Assembly: GCF_036226605.1 (NCBI RefSeq)
Contig: NZ_CP109000.1
Coordinates: 4,832,501-4,896,500, forward strand
Source of the DNA: Streptomyces sp. NBC_00704
GTDB lineage: Bacteria; Actinomycetota; Actinomycetes; Streptomycetales; Streptomycetaceae
DNA: 64,000 nt
Direction of reading: 5' to 3'
Part shown: positions 1 to 9,290 of the stretch, piece by piece
How positions within the stretch are numbered: the first letter of the stretch is position 1
How the letters are laid out: each line of letters starts with the position of its first letter
Made by a program: the position numbers and the translations under genes
Notes under the pieces: generated by a model
What the model was told of the DNA's origin: nothing
Databases searched by the model: none
Seen by the model: only the letters and a program-made list of their open reading frames with translations

Positions 1-1112
<1,112 letters not shown>

Positions 1113-1160
1113 GTCCTGTTGATCGACCTGGTAGCTCCAGCCTGAGCTGAGCACCTGAGA

Positions 1161-1195
1161 GGGCCCGTACGACTCCGGTCGTACGGGCCCTTTCG
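1161..1195 (+). terminator. Intrinsic terminator after tuf
   Basis: A perfect 13-bp stem (1161-1173 with 1178-1190) closes a TCCG loop and is followed by TTTCG. It lies 48 bases after the tuf stop codon and should end the str operon transcript. Confidence 0.9.
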
Positions 1196-1467
1196 TATGG
1201 GCTGCGCCAGGGCGGGCCTGCTCAGGAGGGGGAGCGGGGGAGGCCCTCGGGCGAAGCGCGGGAACGCGGGTTCCGGTGCCGGGGACGCCCGCGGAGCCGA
1301 CGCATTTCCGGAATCCGTCACTCACCGTGGCGGCTTCTGCGTACCGTGAGCAGTGACAGCACGATCGCGCAGGGTCACCTCCGACCACTCGTCCGGTCCC
1401 GTCACGGTTTCTCGCAGGCGGACCACGTGACGACGCGAGGGCGCGAGGACGACGAAGGGGTACGGGG
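1196..1467. other. Intergenic region without a recognised gene
   Basis: This stretch between the tuf terminator and the XRE regulator has G/C-rich sequence with no frame showing convincing codon bias or homology. It should hold the promoter of the regulator, but I see no clear -35/-10 pair. Confidence 0.5.
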
Positions 1468-2388
1468 ATGTCGGTCGACGGCCAGGCGGTACGGCTCGGG
1501 GACGAGACGGGCGACACGAACTGCACGAACGGCACGGACGGCACGAACAGCACGGACGAGCCGGGCGGGGAGGTGGACCCGGACGACGAGTGGGGCATCG
1601 CGGTCGTGGCCACCGTCGGCCGTCAGCTGAGGCTGCGCCGGGAGGCGGCCGGGATGCGGGTCGCCGACTTCGCGACAGCCGTGGGTTACGGCGAGGACAT
1701 GGTGTACAAGATCGAGGGCGGGAAGCGGATCCCGCGTCCCGAGTACCTGGACCGGGCGGACGGCATCCTCCAGGCGGGCGGCCTGCTCTCGGCCATGAAC
1801 GAGGACGTCAGGAAGGTCCAGTACCCGAAGAAGGTACGGGAGATCGCGGGGCTGGAGGCCCGGGCGGTCGAGATCCAGCTCTACGATCCGCTGAGCATCC
1901 ACGGGCTGTTGCAGACGCCGGAGTACGCGCGGGCCTTGCTGCGGATGCGGCGGCCCGCGTATGCGGAGGACGTGGTCGTTCGCGGCGTGGCCGCTCGTGT
2001 GGCGCGCAAGTCGGTCTTCGAGCGGGATCCCGCGCCGGAGATCAGCTTCGTACAGGACGAGTGGACGCTGCGGCGTCGGCTCGGTGGGGTGACGGTCCTG
2101 CGCGCACAGCTCGAACACCTGCTGGAGGTCGCCGAGTTGAGGAACGTCGAGTTCCAGGTGATGCCCATGGACCGCGAGGAGCACGCCGGCGTGGACGGCG
2201 GGATCGAGGTGCTGAAGTTTTCCGACGGTTCGGCGGTCGGACGTTCCCCTGCGCTGGCGAACGGCCGGGCGCTCACCGATGCCAGCCGTCTACGTATCCT
2301 GGAACTGAGGTACGGCATCATCCGGGCCCAGGCGCTCACGCCACGTGAGTCGCTGGCCTTCGTCAAGCGACTGCTGGGGGATATGTGA
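1468..2388 (+). CDS. XRE-family transcriptional regulator (HTH plus DUF5753)
   Basis: A 306-residue DNA-binding regulator of the large streptomycete XRE/DUF5753 group (WhiJ-like). Residues about 1-45 are a low-complexity acidic leader containing five T-N/D-x tripeptides. The helix-turn-helix covers about 50-102 (LRLRREAAGMRVADFA, then YKIEGGKRIPRP), and the DUF5753 ligand/partner domain covers about 115-300. The start ATG follows a GGGG-rich site; a later in-frame start would remove the odd leader and cannot be ruled out. The stop codon overlaps the GTG of the next gene, a DUF397 protein, which is the usual partner arrangement. In known WhiJ-type systems the DUF397 protein modulates the XRE repressor; the target genes here are unknown. 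Confidence 0.9.
   Translation: MSVDGQAVRLGDETGDTNCTNGTDGTNSTDEPGGEVDPDDEWGIAVVATVGRQLRLRREAAGMRVADFATAVGYGEDMVYKIEGGKRIPRPEYLDRADGILQAGGLLSAMNEDVRKVQYPKKVREIAGLEARAVEIQLYDPLSIHGLLQTPEYARALLRMRRPAYAEDVVVRGVAARVARKSVFERDPAPEISFVQDEWTLRRRLGGVTVLRAQLEHLLEVAELRNVEFQVMPMDREEHAGVDGGIEVLKFSDGSAVGRSPALANGRALTDASRLRILELRYGIIRAQALTPRESLAFVKRLLGDM
1516..1560 (+). repeat. Five in-frame 9-bp repeats in the XRE gene leader
   Basis: Five consecutive 9-bp units (ACGAACTGC, ACGAACGGC, ACGGACGGC, ACGAACAGC, ACGGACGAG) encode five tripeptides starting with Thr. The array is in frame, so copy-number change would lengthen the N-terminus without breaking the gene. Confidence 0.85.
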
Positions 2389-2588
2389 TCCGGAACCTGG
2401 TCTGGTTCAAGAGCAGCTACAGCAGCGGTGCCGAAGCCGACTCCTGCGTCGAAGTGGCCGTCGCCCCCGCCGCCGTCCACGTCCGTGACAGCAAGAACCC
2501 GGAGGACGGCCCCGCCTTCCACGTTGCCTCCGCCGCCTGGACGCGGTTCGTGACGTACGCGTCAGGCGGAGAAGGCCGCGGCCAGTAG
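2385..2588 (+). CDS. DUF397 domain small protein
   Basis: A 67-residue DUF397 protein with the family pattern LVWFKSSYSS near the N-terminus, then a single Cys (ADSCVEV), VHVRDSKNP and a C-terminal WTRFV. The GTG start overlaps the TGA of the XRE gene by four bases and has CTGGGGG upstream, so translation is coupled. DUF397 proteins sit next to XRE/DUF5753 regulators throughout Streptomyces and act as their partners. Its 3' end overlaps the opposite-strand remnant at 2562 by 27 bases. Confidence 0.88.
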   Translation: MIRNLVWFKSSYSSGAEADSCVEVAVAPAAVHVRDSKNPEDGPAFHVASAAWTRFVTYASGGEGRGQ

Positions 2589-3214
2589 CGGCAGGAGCAT
2601 CGCCGCGACCACTTCGTCGAAGTCGCGCTGGGCCTGGGTGAGCCTGTCCCTGCGGACGGAGAGGTCGGGGACCGACCGGTCGAGGATCAGCCGCAGCGCG
2701 TCGCCGGGGTCATGGGAAGGTCGGCGACCACGGTGTCGGCGGCCCGGGGTGCGAGGTAGTTCGCGCCGGGGCCGGACCACTCGTGTACGCCGTCGTCGTC
2801 GGAGTTCCCGACCCCCTGCCTCTTGCCGTCGTACCGGTTCCACACCTCGTCGGTCACGGAGGTGGCGGGCTCCCCGGCGCACGGGCGCGGTCCGGAACTC
2901 AAGTAGAAGCCGCCGGGTTCGCCGAACGCACGCAGCAGCATGTGCACCTGGCACCGCCATGTGGCGAGACGGCTCTCCAGGTAGACCCACTGGTGCGCCC
3001 CGGCCGGTGGCGCCGGCTTCGTCGGCGACGCGTGGTCCCCCCACAGCGTCAGCGTGGAGAGCAGGGCCGCGCACCACGGCGGCGACCGCGCCGAGCGCCC
3101 TGAGCTGCCAGCCGCCGTACCGGCGCCGGGACGGCGCGGCGATCTCGTCCAGCAGCCGCCGGCGGGCCGGGGCGAGCAGGGCGCCGTCATCTCGTCCATC
3201 GCCGGTTCAGCCAT
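2562..3214 (-). pseudogene. Broken CU044_5270-like protein (sigma factor partner)
   Basis: Remnant of the protein usually encoded directly after this ECF sigma factor type. No single frame reads through. Starting at 3214 the reading must change frame near 3190 (to reach an ALLAPARRRLLDEI-like helix), again near 3080 (to reach a hydrophobic segment CAALLSTLTLW followed by a readable core with GAHQWVYLESR and NRYDGKRQG) and a third time near 2705 (to reach GDALRLILDRSVP). It then ends abruptly where the XRE/DUF397 pair begins. Its start codon overlaps the sigma factor stop by eight bases. Three frame changes plus a missing C-terminus argue for decay rather than one sequencing error. The family name is from memory of streptomycete annotations. 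Confidence 0.7.
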
Positions 3215-3656
3215 GGCTGATCACCTCCGGGGCGTCGCGTACGAACGTGGGATCCACGTCACCGAGTGCCAGGCGGCCCTGGGCGGCCTGGGCGACGACC
3301 CGGCTGTCGCTGCGGTCGGTCCAGGAGTCGGCGACGGGGTCGTGGCCGGTGCGGGCCAGGGCCCTGAGCGCCCGCACCTCGGTGCGGCGCTGCTTGCCGA
3401 TGAGGTTGGCGGCGATGCCGTACAGCCAGGACCGGGCGTCGGCGCGTGAGACGTCGTAACGCCCCCGCGCGCGGAACGCGGCCAGGAGGGTCTCGGCGGT
3501 GATGTCCTCGGCCGCGTCCGCGCCGAGCCGGCGGGCCGCGAACCGGCGGATCGCTGCCGCGTGCCGGTGGTAGAGCTCCCCGAACACCTCGGGCCGGGTG
3601 AGGGAATCGGAGATGACGGAGGCGTCCTCGGCATGTCTGCCGGGTGGGCTGTTCAC
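3207..3656 (-). pseudogene. ECF sigma factor lacking region 4
   Basis: A 149-residue frame resembling the N-terminal half of an ECF sigma factor: region 2 is clear (FGELYHRHAAAIRRFA, AAEDITAETLLAAF, DARSWLYGIAANLIG). After AQAAQGRLA the sequence jumps straight to GDVDPTFVRDAPE, a C-terminal tail that in full-length relatives follows sigma region 4. About 60 residues containing the -35-binding helix-turn-helix are therefore missing, apparently by an in-frame deletion. The GTG start has no strong ribosome site. Without region 4 it is unlikely to work as a sigma factor; a decoy role cannot be excluded. The downstream partner is also broken. Confidence 0.75.
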
Positions 3657-4187
3657 GCGGTGCCCGTTTGCAGTCGGTCGGTTACACCCGCTGTTACCCG
3701 CAGCCTTCGAACGGGTTCACGGCGATCGACCTCATGACCGGCTTCGGGCAGGCGCGCCACGATCGGCCTCGCGTTTGACCTGCGTCACGTCCGGGGTATT
3801 GTCTCCGGCTCGATTGGCCAGGGGCCTGCCCCATATGGCAGACTGTTGGGGTTGCTCGGTCGAGTGTTGATGCTGCGCGCCTCCCGCCGGGAGGACCGGA
3901 AGCGAGTCCCACAGTACTCGTCGCCCCAACTGCCTTCTTGGCAGCGCTGAGGCGGACGTACGGGAATCTTTCGGGAAGTGTCAGTGCGGCGCCGACCAGG
4001 CACCCGGTGGACCTTTCGTCCTCGGCTTGCGGTTCCGGAAGGGCCGTGCTTTCCCAGCAGGGATGTTCGAACAAGGGGCATCTGTGTCGGTGACAGCGCG
4101 ACACACCCGACCGCGTGGGTCGGAGGATCGAAGTGAACGGACCATCTGGTTCCAGAGCGTTAGAAGAGACAGGACTACTGAGTAGCC
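3657..4187 (+). other. Leader and control region of the S10 operon
   Basis: This 531-base gap holds no convincing gene. It carries a promoter-like pair at 3775-3802 reading toward rpsJ, leaving a leader of about 380 bases. The leader has several G/C-rich inverted segments, which would suit control by a ribosomal protein, but I could not identify a specific known L4-type leader structure. Confidence 0.6.
3775..3802 (+). promoter_or_regulatory. Candidate S10 operon promoter
   Basis: TTGACC (3775-3780) and TATTGT (3797-3802) are spaced by 16 bases, close to the HrdB-type consensus. It is the best sigma-70-like match in the leader and faces rpsJ. Confidence 0.55.
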
Positions 4188-4496
4188 ATGGCGGGACAGA
4201 AGATCCGCATCCGGCTCAAGGCCTACGACCACGAGGTCATCGACAGCTCGGCGAAGAAGATCGTCGAGACGGTGACGCGTACTGGTGCGTCGGTCGCGGG
4301 CCCGGTGCCGCTGCCCACTGAGAAGAACGTGTACTGCGTCATCAAGTCGCCGCACAAGTACAAGGACTCGCGCGAGCACTTCGAGATGCGCACGCACAAG
4401 CGCCTGATCGACATCCTCGACCCGACCCCCAAGACCGTTGACTCTCTGATGCGACTCGACCTTCCGGCCGGTGTCGACATCGAGATCAAGCTCTGA
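4188..4496 (+). CDS. rpsJ: 30S ribosomal protein S10
   Basis: S10, 102 residues, full length for the family, starting MAGQKIRIRLKAYDHE and ending GVDIEIKL. It binds the head of the 30S subunit and, as NusE, takes part in antitermination. It is the first gene of the S10 operon, behind a leader of several hundred bases, and is followed after 17 bases by rplC. A weak purine-rich site (GAGACAGGA) lies about 16 bases before the ATG. Confidence 0.98.
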   Translation: MAGQKIRIRLKAYDHEVIDSSAKKIVETVTRTGASVAGPVPLPTEKNVYCVIKSPHKYKDSREHFEMRTHKRLIDILDPTPKTVDSLMRLDLPAGVDIEIKL

Positions 4497-4513
4497 GGGC
4501 TGGTGATCTGAGA

Positions 4514-5158
4514 ATGGCTAAGCAGATCAAGGGCATCCTGGGCGAGAAGCTCGGCATGACGCAGGTGTGGGACGAGAACAACCGTGTTGTTCCGGTCACC
4601 GTCGTCAAGGCCGGCCCCAACGTCGTGACCCAGGTCCGTACGAACGACAGTGACGGCTACGAGTCGGTCCAGATCGCCTTCGGCGAGATCGACCCGCGCA
4701 AGGTGAACAAGCCCCTCAAGGGCCACTTCGCCAAGGCCGACGTCACGCCCCGTCGCCACCTCGTCGAGATCCGGACGGCCGATGCCGCCGAGTACACGCT
4801 CGGTCAGGAAATCACCGCCGAGGTCTTCGAGGCCGGCGTGAAGGTCGACGTGACCGGCAAGAGCAAGGGCAAGGGCTTCGCCGGTGTCATGAAGCGTCAC
4901 AACTTCAAGGGCCTCGGCGCCGGTCACGGCACCCAGCGCAAGCACCGCTCGCCCGGTTCCATCGGTGGCTGCGCCACCCCGGGCCGCGTGTTCAAGGGCC
5001 TCCGCATGGCGGGTCGCATGGGCAACGAGCGTGTCACCACCCAGAACCTGACCGTCCACGCCGTTGACGCGGAGAAGGGTCTGCTGCTCATCAAGGGCGC
5101 TGTCCCCGGTCCGAACGGCGGCCTCGTCCTGGTCCGCACCGCGGCCAAGGGGGCCTGA
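4514..5158 (+). CDS. rplC: 50S ribosomal protein L3
   Basis: L3, 214 residues, starts KQIKGILGEKLGMTQVWD and contains the conserved loop KGKGFAGVMKRHNFKG that reaches toward the peptidyl transferase centre. It is an early 23S rRNA binding protein. Second gene of the S10 operon; eight bases separate its stop from rplD, whose ribosome site (GGGGCCTGAGG) includes that stop. Confidence 0.98.
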   Translation: MAKQIKGILGEKLGMTQVWDENNRVVPVTVVKAGPNVVTQVRTNDSDGYESVQIAFGEIDPRKVNKPLKGHFAKADVTPRRHLVEIRTADAAEYTLGQEITAEVFEAGVKVDVTGKSKGKGFAGVMKRHNFKGLGAGHGTQRKHRSPGSIGGCATPGRVFKGLRMAGRMGNERVTTQNLTVHAVDAEKGLLLIKGAVPGPNGGLVLVRTAAKGA

Positions 5159-5166
5159 GGTAACCG

Positions 5167-5826
5167 ATGAGCACTGTTGACATCCTTTCGCCTGCAGGCG
5201 AGAAGACCGGTAGCGTCGAGCTCCCCGCGGAGATCTTCGGCGTGGAGAAGATCAGCATTCCGCTGATCCACCAGGTCGTCGTCGCGCAGAACGCGGCTGC
5301 CCGTCAGGGCACGCACAAGACCAAGACCCGCGGCGAGGTTCGCGGTGGCGGTAAGAAGCCTTACCGCCAGAAGGGCACCGGCCGTGCGCGCCAGGGCTCG
5401 ACCCGCGCGCCGCAGTTCGCCGGCGGTGGCGTCGTCCACGGCCCGCAGCCGCGTGACTACTCGCAGCGGACCCCCAAGAAGATGAAGGCTGCCGCTCTGC
5501 GTCACGCCCTCACCGACCGGGCCCGCCACAACCGCATTCACGTCATCTCCGGCGTGATCGAGGGCGAGACCCCCTCCACGAAGGCCGCTCGCTCGCTGTT
5601 CGGCAAGATCTCGGAGCGCAAGAACCTGCTCCTGGTCGTCGACCGCGCCGACGAGGCCGCGTGGCTGTCCGCCCGCAACCTGCCCCAGGTGCACATCCTG
5701 GAGCCGGGCCAGCTGAACACGTACGACGTGATCGTCTCGGACGACGTGGTCTTCACCCAGGCCGCTCTTGAGTCCTTCGTGTCCGGCCCGAACAAGGCCA
5801 ACGACACCGAAGGGAGTGACGCCTGA
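5167..5826 (+). CDS. rplD: 50S ribosomal protein L4
   Basis: L4, 219 residues, with the long exit-tunnel loop (THKTKTRGEVRGGGKKP, then GTGRARQGS). In other bacteria L4 represses its own S10 operon; whether that holds here is unknown, though the operon does have a long leader. The stop codon overlaps the ATG of rplW by one base (TGATG), so the two are translationally coupled. Confidence 0.98.
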   Translation: MSTVDILSPAGEKTGSVELPAEIFGVEKISIPLIHQVVVAQNAAARQGTHKTKTRGEVRGGGKKPYRQKGTGRARQGSTRAPQFAGGGVVHGPQPRDYSQRTPKKMKAAALRHALTDRARHNRIHVISGVIEGETPSTKAARSLFGKISERKNLLLVVDRADEAAWLSARNLPQVHILEPGQLNTYDVIVSDDVVFTQAALESFVSGPNKANDTEGSDA

Positions 5827-6245
5827 TGGCTACGCGTCACCCGAGCATCGCCTCCAAGGCGGCCAAGGCCGCCAAGGCCGCGCGCGTCGCCAAGGCGAAG
5901 CGCCACGAGGCCGAGGGCAAGAACACCGTCGTCACCGTGCCCAGCAAGGCGTACACGGACCCCCGTGACGTCCTGCTGAAGCCGGTCGTGTCGGAGAAGA
6001 GCTACGCGCTCCTCGACGAGAACAAGTACACGTTCATCGTCGACCCGAACGCCAACAAGACCCAGATCAAGCAGGCCGTCCAGGCGGTCTTCTCGGTCAA
6101 GGTCACCGGGGTCAACACGATCAACCGCATCGGCAAGCGCAAGCGCACCAAGACCGGTTTCGGTCAGCGCGCCGGCACGAAGCGAGCGATCGTGACCCTT
6201 GCTGAGGGCGACCGTATCGACATCTTCGGCGGTCCGACCGCCTGA
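5826..6245 (+). CDS. rplW: 50S ribosomal protein L23 with basic N-terminal extension
   Basis: L23 of 139 residues, which binds domain III of 23S rRNA near the tunnel exit and is a docking site for trigger factor and SRP. The canonical domain begins around residue 46 (PRDVLLKPVVSEKSYALL). The first 35-40 residues are an added Ala/Lys/Arg-rich helix (SKAAKAAKAARVAKAKR) that typical L23 of about 95-100 residues lacks; as far as I recall, streptomycetes share it. Start overlaps the rplD stop. Confidence 0.97.
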   Translation: MATRHPSIASKAAKAAKAARVAKAKRHEAEGKNTVVTVPSKAYTDPRDVLLKPVVSEKSYALLDENKYTFIVDPNANKTQIKQAVQAVFSVKVTGVNTINRIGKRKRTKTGFGQRAGTKRAIVTLAEGDRIDIFGGPTA

Positions 6246-6285
6246 GGGCGGTCCGGATCGTCCGATATCGGACGAGGACTGAATA

Positions 6286-7122
6286 ATGGGAATCCGCAAG
6301 TACAAGCCGACTACGCCGGGCCGTCGTGGCTCCAGCGTCGCCGACTTCGTCGAGGTCACGCGGTCCACGCCGGAGAAGTCGCTGGTCCGCCCGCTGCACA
6401 GCAAGGGCGGCCGTAACAACGCCGGTCGTGTGACCGTTCGCCACCAGGGTGGCGGACACAAGCGCGCCTACCGAGTGATCGACTTCCGTCGTCACGACAA
6501 GGACGGCGTGCCGGCGAAGGTCGCGCACATCGAGTACGACCCCAACCGCACCGCGCGCATCGCGCTGCTGCACTACGCCGACGGCGAGAAGCGCTACATC
6601 CTCGCCCCGCGCAACCTCCAGCAGGGCGACCGCGTCGAGAACGGTCCCGGGGCCGACATCAAGCCGGGCAACAACCTGGCGCTCCGCAACATCCCGGTCG
6701 GTACCACGATCCACGCGATCGAGCTCCGTCCCGGTGGCGGCGCCAAGTTCGCCCGCTCCGCCGGCGCCTCCGTGCAGCTGCTCGCGAAGGAGGGCTCGAT
6801 GGCCCACCTCCGCATGCCGTCCGGTGAGATCCGCCTGGTCGACCAGCGCTGCCGCGCCACGGTCGGCGAGGTCGGCAACGCCGAGCAGAGCAACATCAAC
6901 TGGGGCAAGGCCGGCCGCAAGCGCTGGCTGGGCGTCCGCCCGACCGTTCGCGGTGTGGCGATGAACCCGGTTGACCACCCCCACGGTGGTGGTGAGGGCA
7001 AGACCTCCGGTGGTCGCCACCCGGTCAGCCCCTGGGGTCAGAAGGAGGGTCGTACTCGTTCGCCGAAGAAGGCTTCGAACAAGTACATCGTCCGCCGCCG
7101 CAAGACGAACAAGAAGCGCTAG
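6286..7122 (+). CDS. rplB: 50S ribosomal protein L2
   Basis: L2, 278 residues, full length, a primary 23S rRNA binder needed for subunit association and peptidyl transferase activity. It shows the conserved GVAMNPVDHPHGGGEGK motif near the C-terminus, including the His at the catalytic centre, and ends in a basic RRRKTNKKR tail. It is preceded by 40 non-coding bases after rplW and followed after 12 bases by rpsS. Confidence 0.98.
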   Translation: MGIRKYKPTTPGRRGSSVADFVEVTRSTPEKSLVRPLHSKGGRNNAGRVTVRHQGGGHKRAYRVIDFRRHDKDGVPAKVAHIEYDPNRTARIALLHYADGEKRYILAPRNLQQGDRVENGPGADIKPGNNLALRNIPVGTTIHAIELRPGGGAKFARSAGASVQLLAKEGSMAHLRMPSGEIRLVDQRCRATVGEVGNAEQSNINWGKAGRKRWLGVRPTVRGVAMNPVDHPHGGGEGKTSGGRHPVSPWGQKEGRTRSPKKASNKYIVRRRKTNKKR

Positions 7123-7134
7123 GAGCGGGTTTAG

Positions 7135-7416
7135 ATGCCGCGCAGTCTCAAGAAGGGGCCCTTCGTCGACGGACACCTCGTAAAGAAGGTGGACGCCCAG
7201 AACGAAGCCGGTTCCAAGAACGTCATCAAGACCTGGTCCCGTCGCTCGATGATCATTCCCAGCATGCTGGGCCACACGATCGCGGTGCACAACGGCAAGA
7301 CCCACATTCCGGTGTTTGTCACCGAGTCGATGGTCGGCCACAAGCTCGGCGAGTTCTCGCCGACGCGCACCTTCCGGGGTCACGTCAAGGACGACCGGAA
7401 GTCGAAGCGCCGCTAA
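7135..7416 (+). CDS. rpsS: 30S ribosomal protein S19
   Basis: S19, 93 residues, starts PRSLKKGPFVDGHL and contains GHKLGEFSPTRTFRGH, the family signature. It pairs with S13 in the 30S head near the A site. Ribosome site AGGAGCGG lies a few bases before the ATG. Part of the S10 operon, followed by rplV. Confidence 0.98.
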   Translation: MPRSLKKGPFVDGHLVKKVDAQNEAGSKNVIKTWSRRSMIIPSMLGHTIAVHNGKTHIPVFVTESMVGHKLGEFSPTRTFRGHVKDDRKSKRR

Positions 7417-7457
7417 CGCGGGGTGGAATGACCATGACAGACACTGGAAGGACAACC

Positions 7458-7805
7458 ATGGAAGCCAGGGCCCAGGCGCGGTACATCCGCGTCACGCCCA
7501 TGAAGGCCCGCCGGGTGGTGGACCTTATCCGTGGCATGGACGCCACGGAGGCTCAGGCGGTCCTGCGTTTCGCCCCGCAGGCCGCGAGCGTGCCGGTCGG
7601 CAAGGTGCTTGACAGCGCCATCGCCAACGCCGCGCACAACTACGACCACACTGACGCCGACAGCCTCTTCGTCTCCGAGGCCTACGTCGACGAGGGCCCG
7701 ACCCTGAAGCGGTTCCGTCCGCGCGCCCAGGGCCGCGCCTACCGGATCCGCAAGCGGACCAGCCACATCACCGTGGTCGTCAGCAGCAAGGAAGGGACCC
7801 GGTAA
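7458..7805 (+). CDS. rplV: 50S ribosomal protein L22
   Basis: L22, 115 residues from ATG 7458, which sits behind GGAAGGAC. A longer in-frame start at 7428 would add MTMTDTGRTT but is less well placed and is not needed by the family. The protein begins EARAQARYIRVTP, contains LKRFRPRAQGRAYRI in the tunnel-lining hairpin and ends SSKEGTR. The TAA overlaps the ATG of rpsC by one base. Confidence 0.96.
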   Translation: MEARAQARYIRVTPMKARRVVDLIRGMDATEAQAVLRFAPQAASVPVGKVLDSAIANAAHNYDHTDADSLFVSEAYVDEGPTLKRFRPRAQGRAYRIRKRTSHITVVVSSKEGTR

Positions 7806-8641
7806 TGGGCCAGAAGGTTAACCCGCATGGGTTCCGGCTCGGCATCACCACGGACTTCAAGTCCCGCTGGTACGCCGACAAGTCGTACAAGGAATACGTC
7901 AAGGAAGACGTCGCCATCCGTCGGATGATGACGTCCGGCATGGAGCGCGCCGGCATCTCGAAGGTGGAGATCGAGCGCACCCGTGACCGTGTCCGCGTCG
8001 ACATCCACACCGCGCGTCCGGGCATCGTCATCGGCCGCCGCGGCGCCGAGGCCGACCGTATCCGCGGCGACCTGGAGAAGCTGACCAAGAAGCAGGTCCA
8101 GCTGAACATCCTCGAGGTCAAGAACCCCGAGGTCGACGCTCAGCTGGTGGCCCAGGCCGTCGCCGAGCAGCTCTCCTCCCGCGTCTCCTTCCGTCGCGCC
8201 ATGCGTAAGAGCATGCAGTCGGCGATGAAGGCGGGCGCCAAGGGCATCAAGATCCAGTGCGGTGGTCGCCTCGGCGGCGCCGAGATGTCCCGCTCGGAGT
8301 TCTACCGCGAGGGCCGTGTGCCCCTGCACACGCTCCGCGCGAACGTGGACTACGGCTTCTTCGAGGCCAAGACGACCTTCGGCCGCATCGGCGTGAAGGT
8401 CTGGATCTACAAGGGCGATGTCAAGAACATCGCCGAGGTCCGCGCCGAGAACGCCGCAGCCCGCGCCGGCAACCGCCCGGCCCGTGGTGGCGGCGGCGCC
8501 GACCGCCCGGCCCGTGGTGGCCGTGGTGGCGAGCGCGGCGGTCGCGGTCGTAAGCCGCAGCAGGCTCCCGCTGCCGAGGCCCCCAAGGCCGAGGCTCCGG
8601 CGGCTGCCGCTCCGGCTGAGAGCACCGGAACGGAGGCCTGA
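7805..8641 (+). CDS. rpsC: 30S ribosomal protein S3 with Gly/Arg/Ala-rich tail
   Basis: S3, 278 residues, at the mRNA entry tunnel of the 30S subunit. The core, GQKVNPHGFRLGI through the KH domain (IVIGRRGAEADRIRG) to RIGVKVWIYKG, ends near residue 210. The last 65 or so residues are a low-complexity extension with PARGG repeats, then an Ala/Pro/Glu stretch, longer than in E. coli S3. The start overlaps the rplV stop (TAATG). Confidence 0.98.
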   Translation: MGQKVNPHGFRLGITTDFKSRWYADKSYKEYVKEDVAIRRMMTSGMERAGISKVEIERTRDRVRVDIHTARPGIVIGRRGAEADRIRGDLEKLTKKQVQLNILEVKNPEVDAQLVAQAVAEQLSSRVSFRRAMRKSMQSAMKAGAKGIKIQCGGRLGGAEMSRSEFYREGRVPLHTLRANVDYGFFEAKTTFGRIGVKVWIYKGDVKNIAEVRAENAAARAGNRPARGGGGADRPARGGRGGERGGRGRKPQQAPAAEAPKAEAPAAAAPAESTGTEA

Positions 8642-8646
8642 CCGAC

Positions 8647-9066
8647 ATGCTGATCCCCCGTAGGGTCAAGCACCGCAAGCAGCACCACCCGAAGCGCCGT
8701 GGTCAGGCCAAGGGCGGTACGACGGTCTCGTTCGGCGAGTACGGCATTCAGGCCCTCACGCCGGCGTACGTGACCAACCGCCAGATCGAGGCGGCCCGTA
8801 TCGCCATGACCCGCCACATCAAGCGTGGCGGCAAGGTCTGGATCAACATCTACCCGGACCGCCCGCTCACGAAGAAGCCTGCCGAGACCCGCATGGGTTC
8901 CGGTAAGGGTTCTCCCGAGTGGTGGATCGCGAACGTGCACCCGGGACGGGTCATGTTCGAGCTGTCCTACCCCAACGAGAAGATCGCCCGTGAGGCCCTG
9001 ACTCGCGCAGCCCACAAGCTGCCGATGAAGTGCCGGATCGTCAAGCGCGAGGCAGGTGAAGCGTGA
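8647..9066 (+). CDS. rplP: 50S ribosomal protein L16
   Basis: L16, 139 residues, contacts the A- and P-site tRNA elbows in the 50S subunit. It begins LIPRRVKHRKQHHPKRRG and contains TRMGSGKGSPEWW, a family signature. Its TGA overlaps the ATG of rpmC by one base. Confidence 0.98.
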   Translation: MLIPRRVKHRKQHHPKRRGQAKGGTTVSFGEYGIQALTPAYVTNRQIEAARIAMTRHIKRGGKVWINIYPDRPLTKKPAETRMGSGKGSPEWWIANVHPGRVMFELSYPNEKIAREALTRAAHKLPMKCRIVKREAGEA

Positions 9067-9290
9067 TGTCGGCCGGTACCAAGGCGTCCGAGCTGCGCGA
9101 ACTGGGTGACGAGGAGCTTCTGGCGAAGCTCCGCGAAGCCAAGGAAGAGCTGTTCAACCTCCGCTTCCAGGCGGCGACGGGTCAGCTCGAGAACCACGGT
9201 CGGCTGAAGGCCGTCCGTAAGGACATCGCGCGGATCTACACCCTGATGCGTGAGCGCGAGCTGGGCATCGAGACGGTGGAGAGCGCCTGA
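9066..9290 (+). CDS. rpmC: 50S ribosomal protein L29
   Basis: L29, 74 residues, a two-helix protein near the tunnel exit (LREAKEELFNLRFQAATGQ). I choose ATG 9066, which overlaps the rplP stop, over the GTG three bases earlier, because the TGATG arrangement recurs throughout this operon. Its own TGA overlaps the rpsQ start in the same way. Confidence 0.95.
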   Translation: MSAGTKASELRELGDEELLAKLREAKEELFNLRFQAATGQLENHGRLKAVRKDIARIYTLMRERELGIETVESA

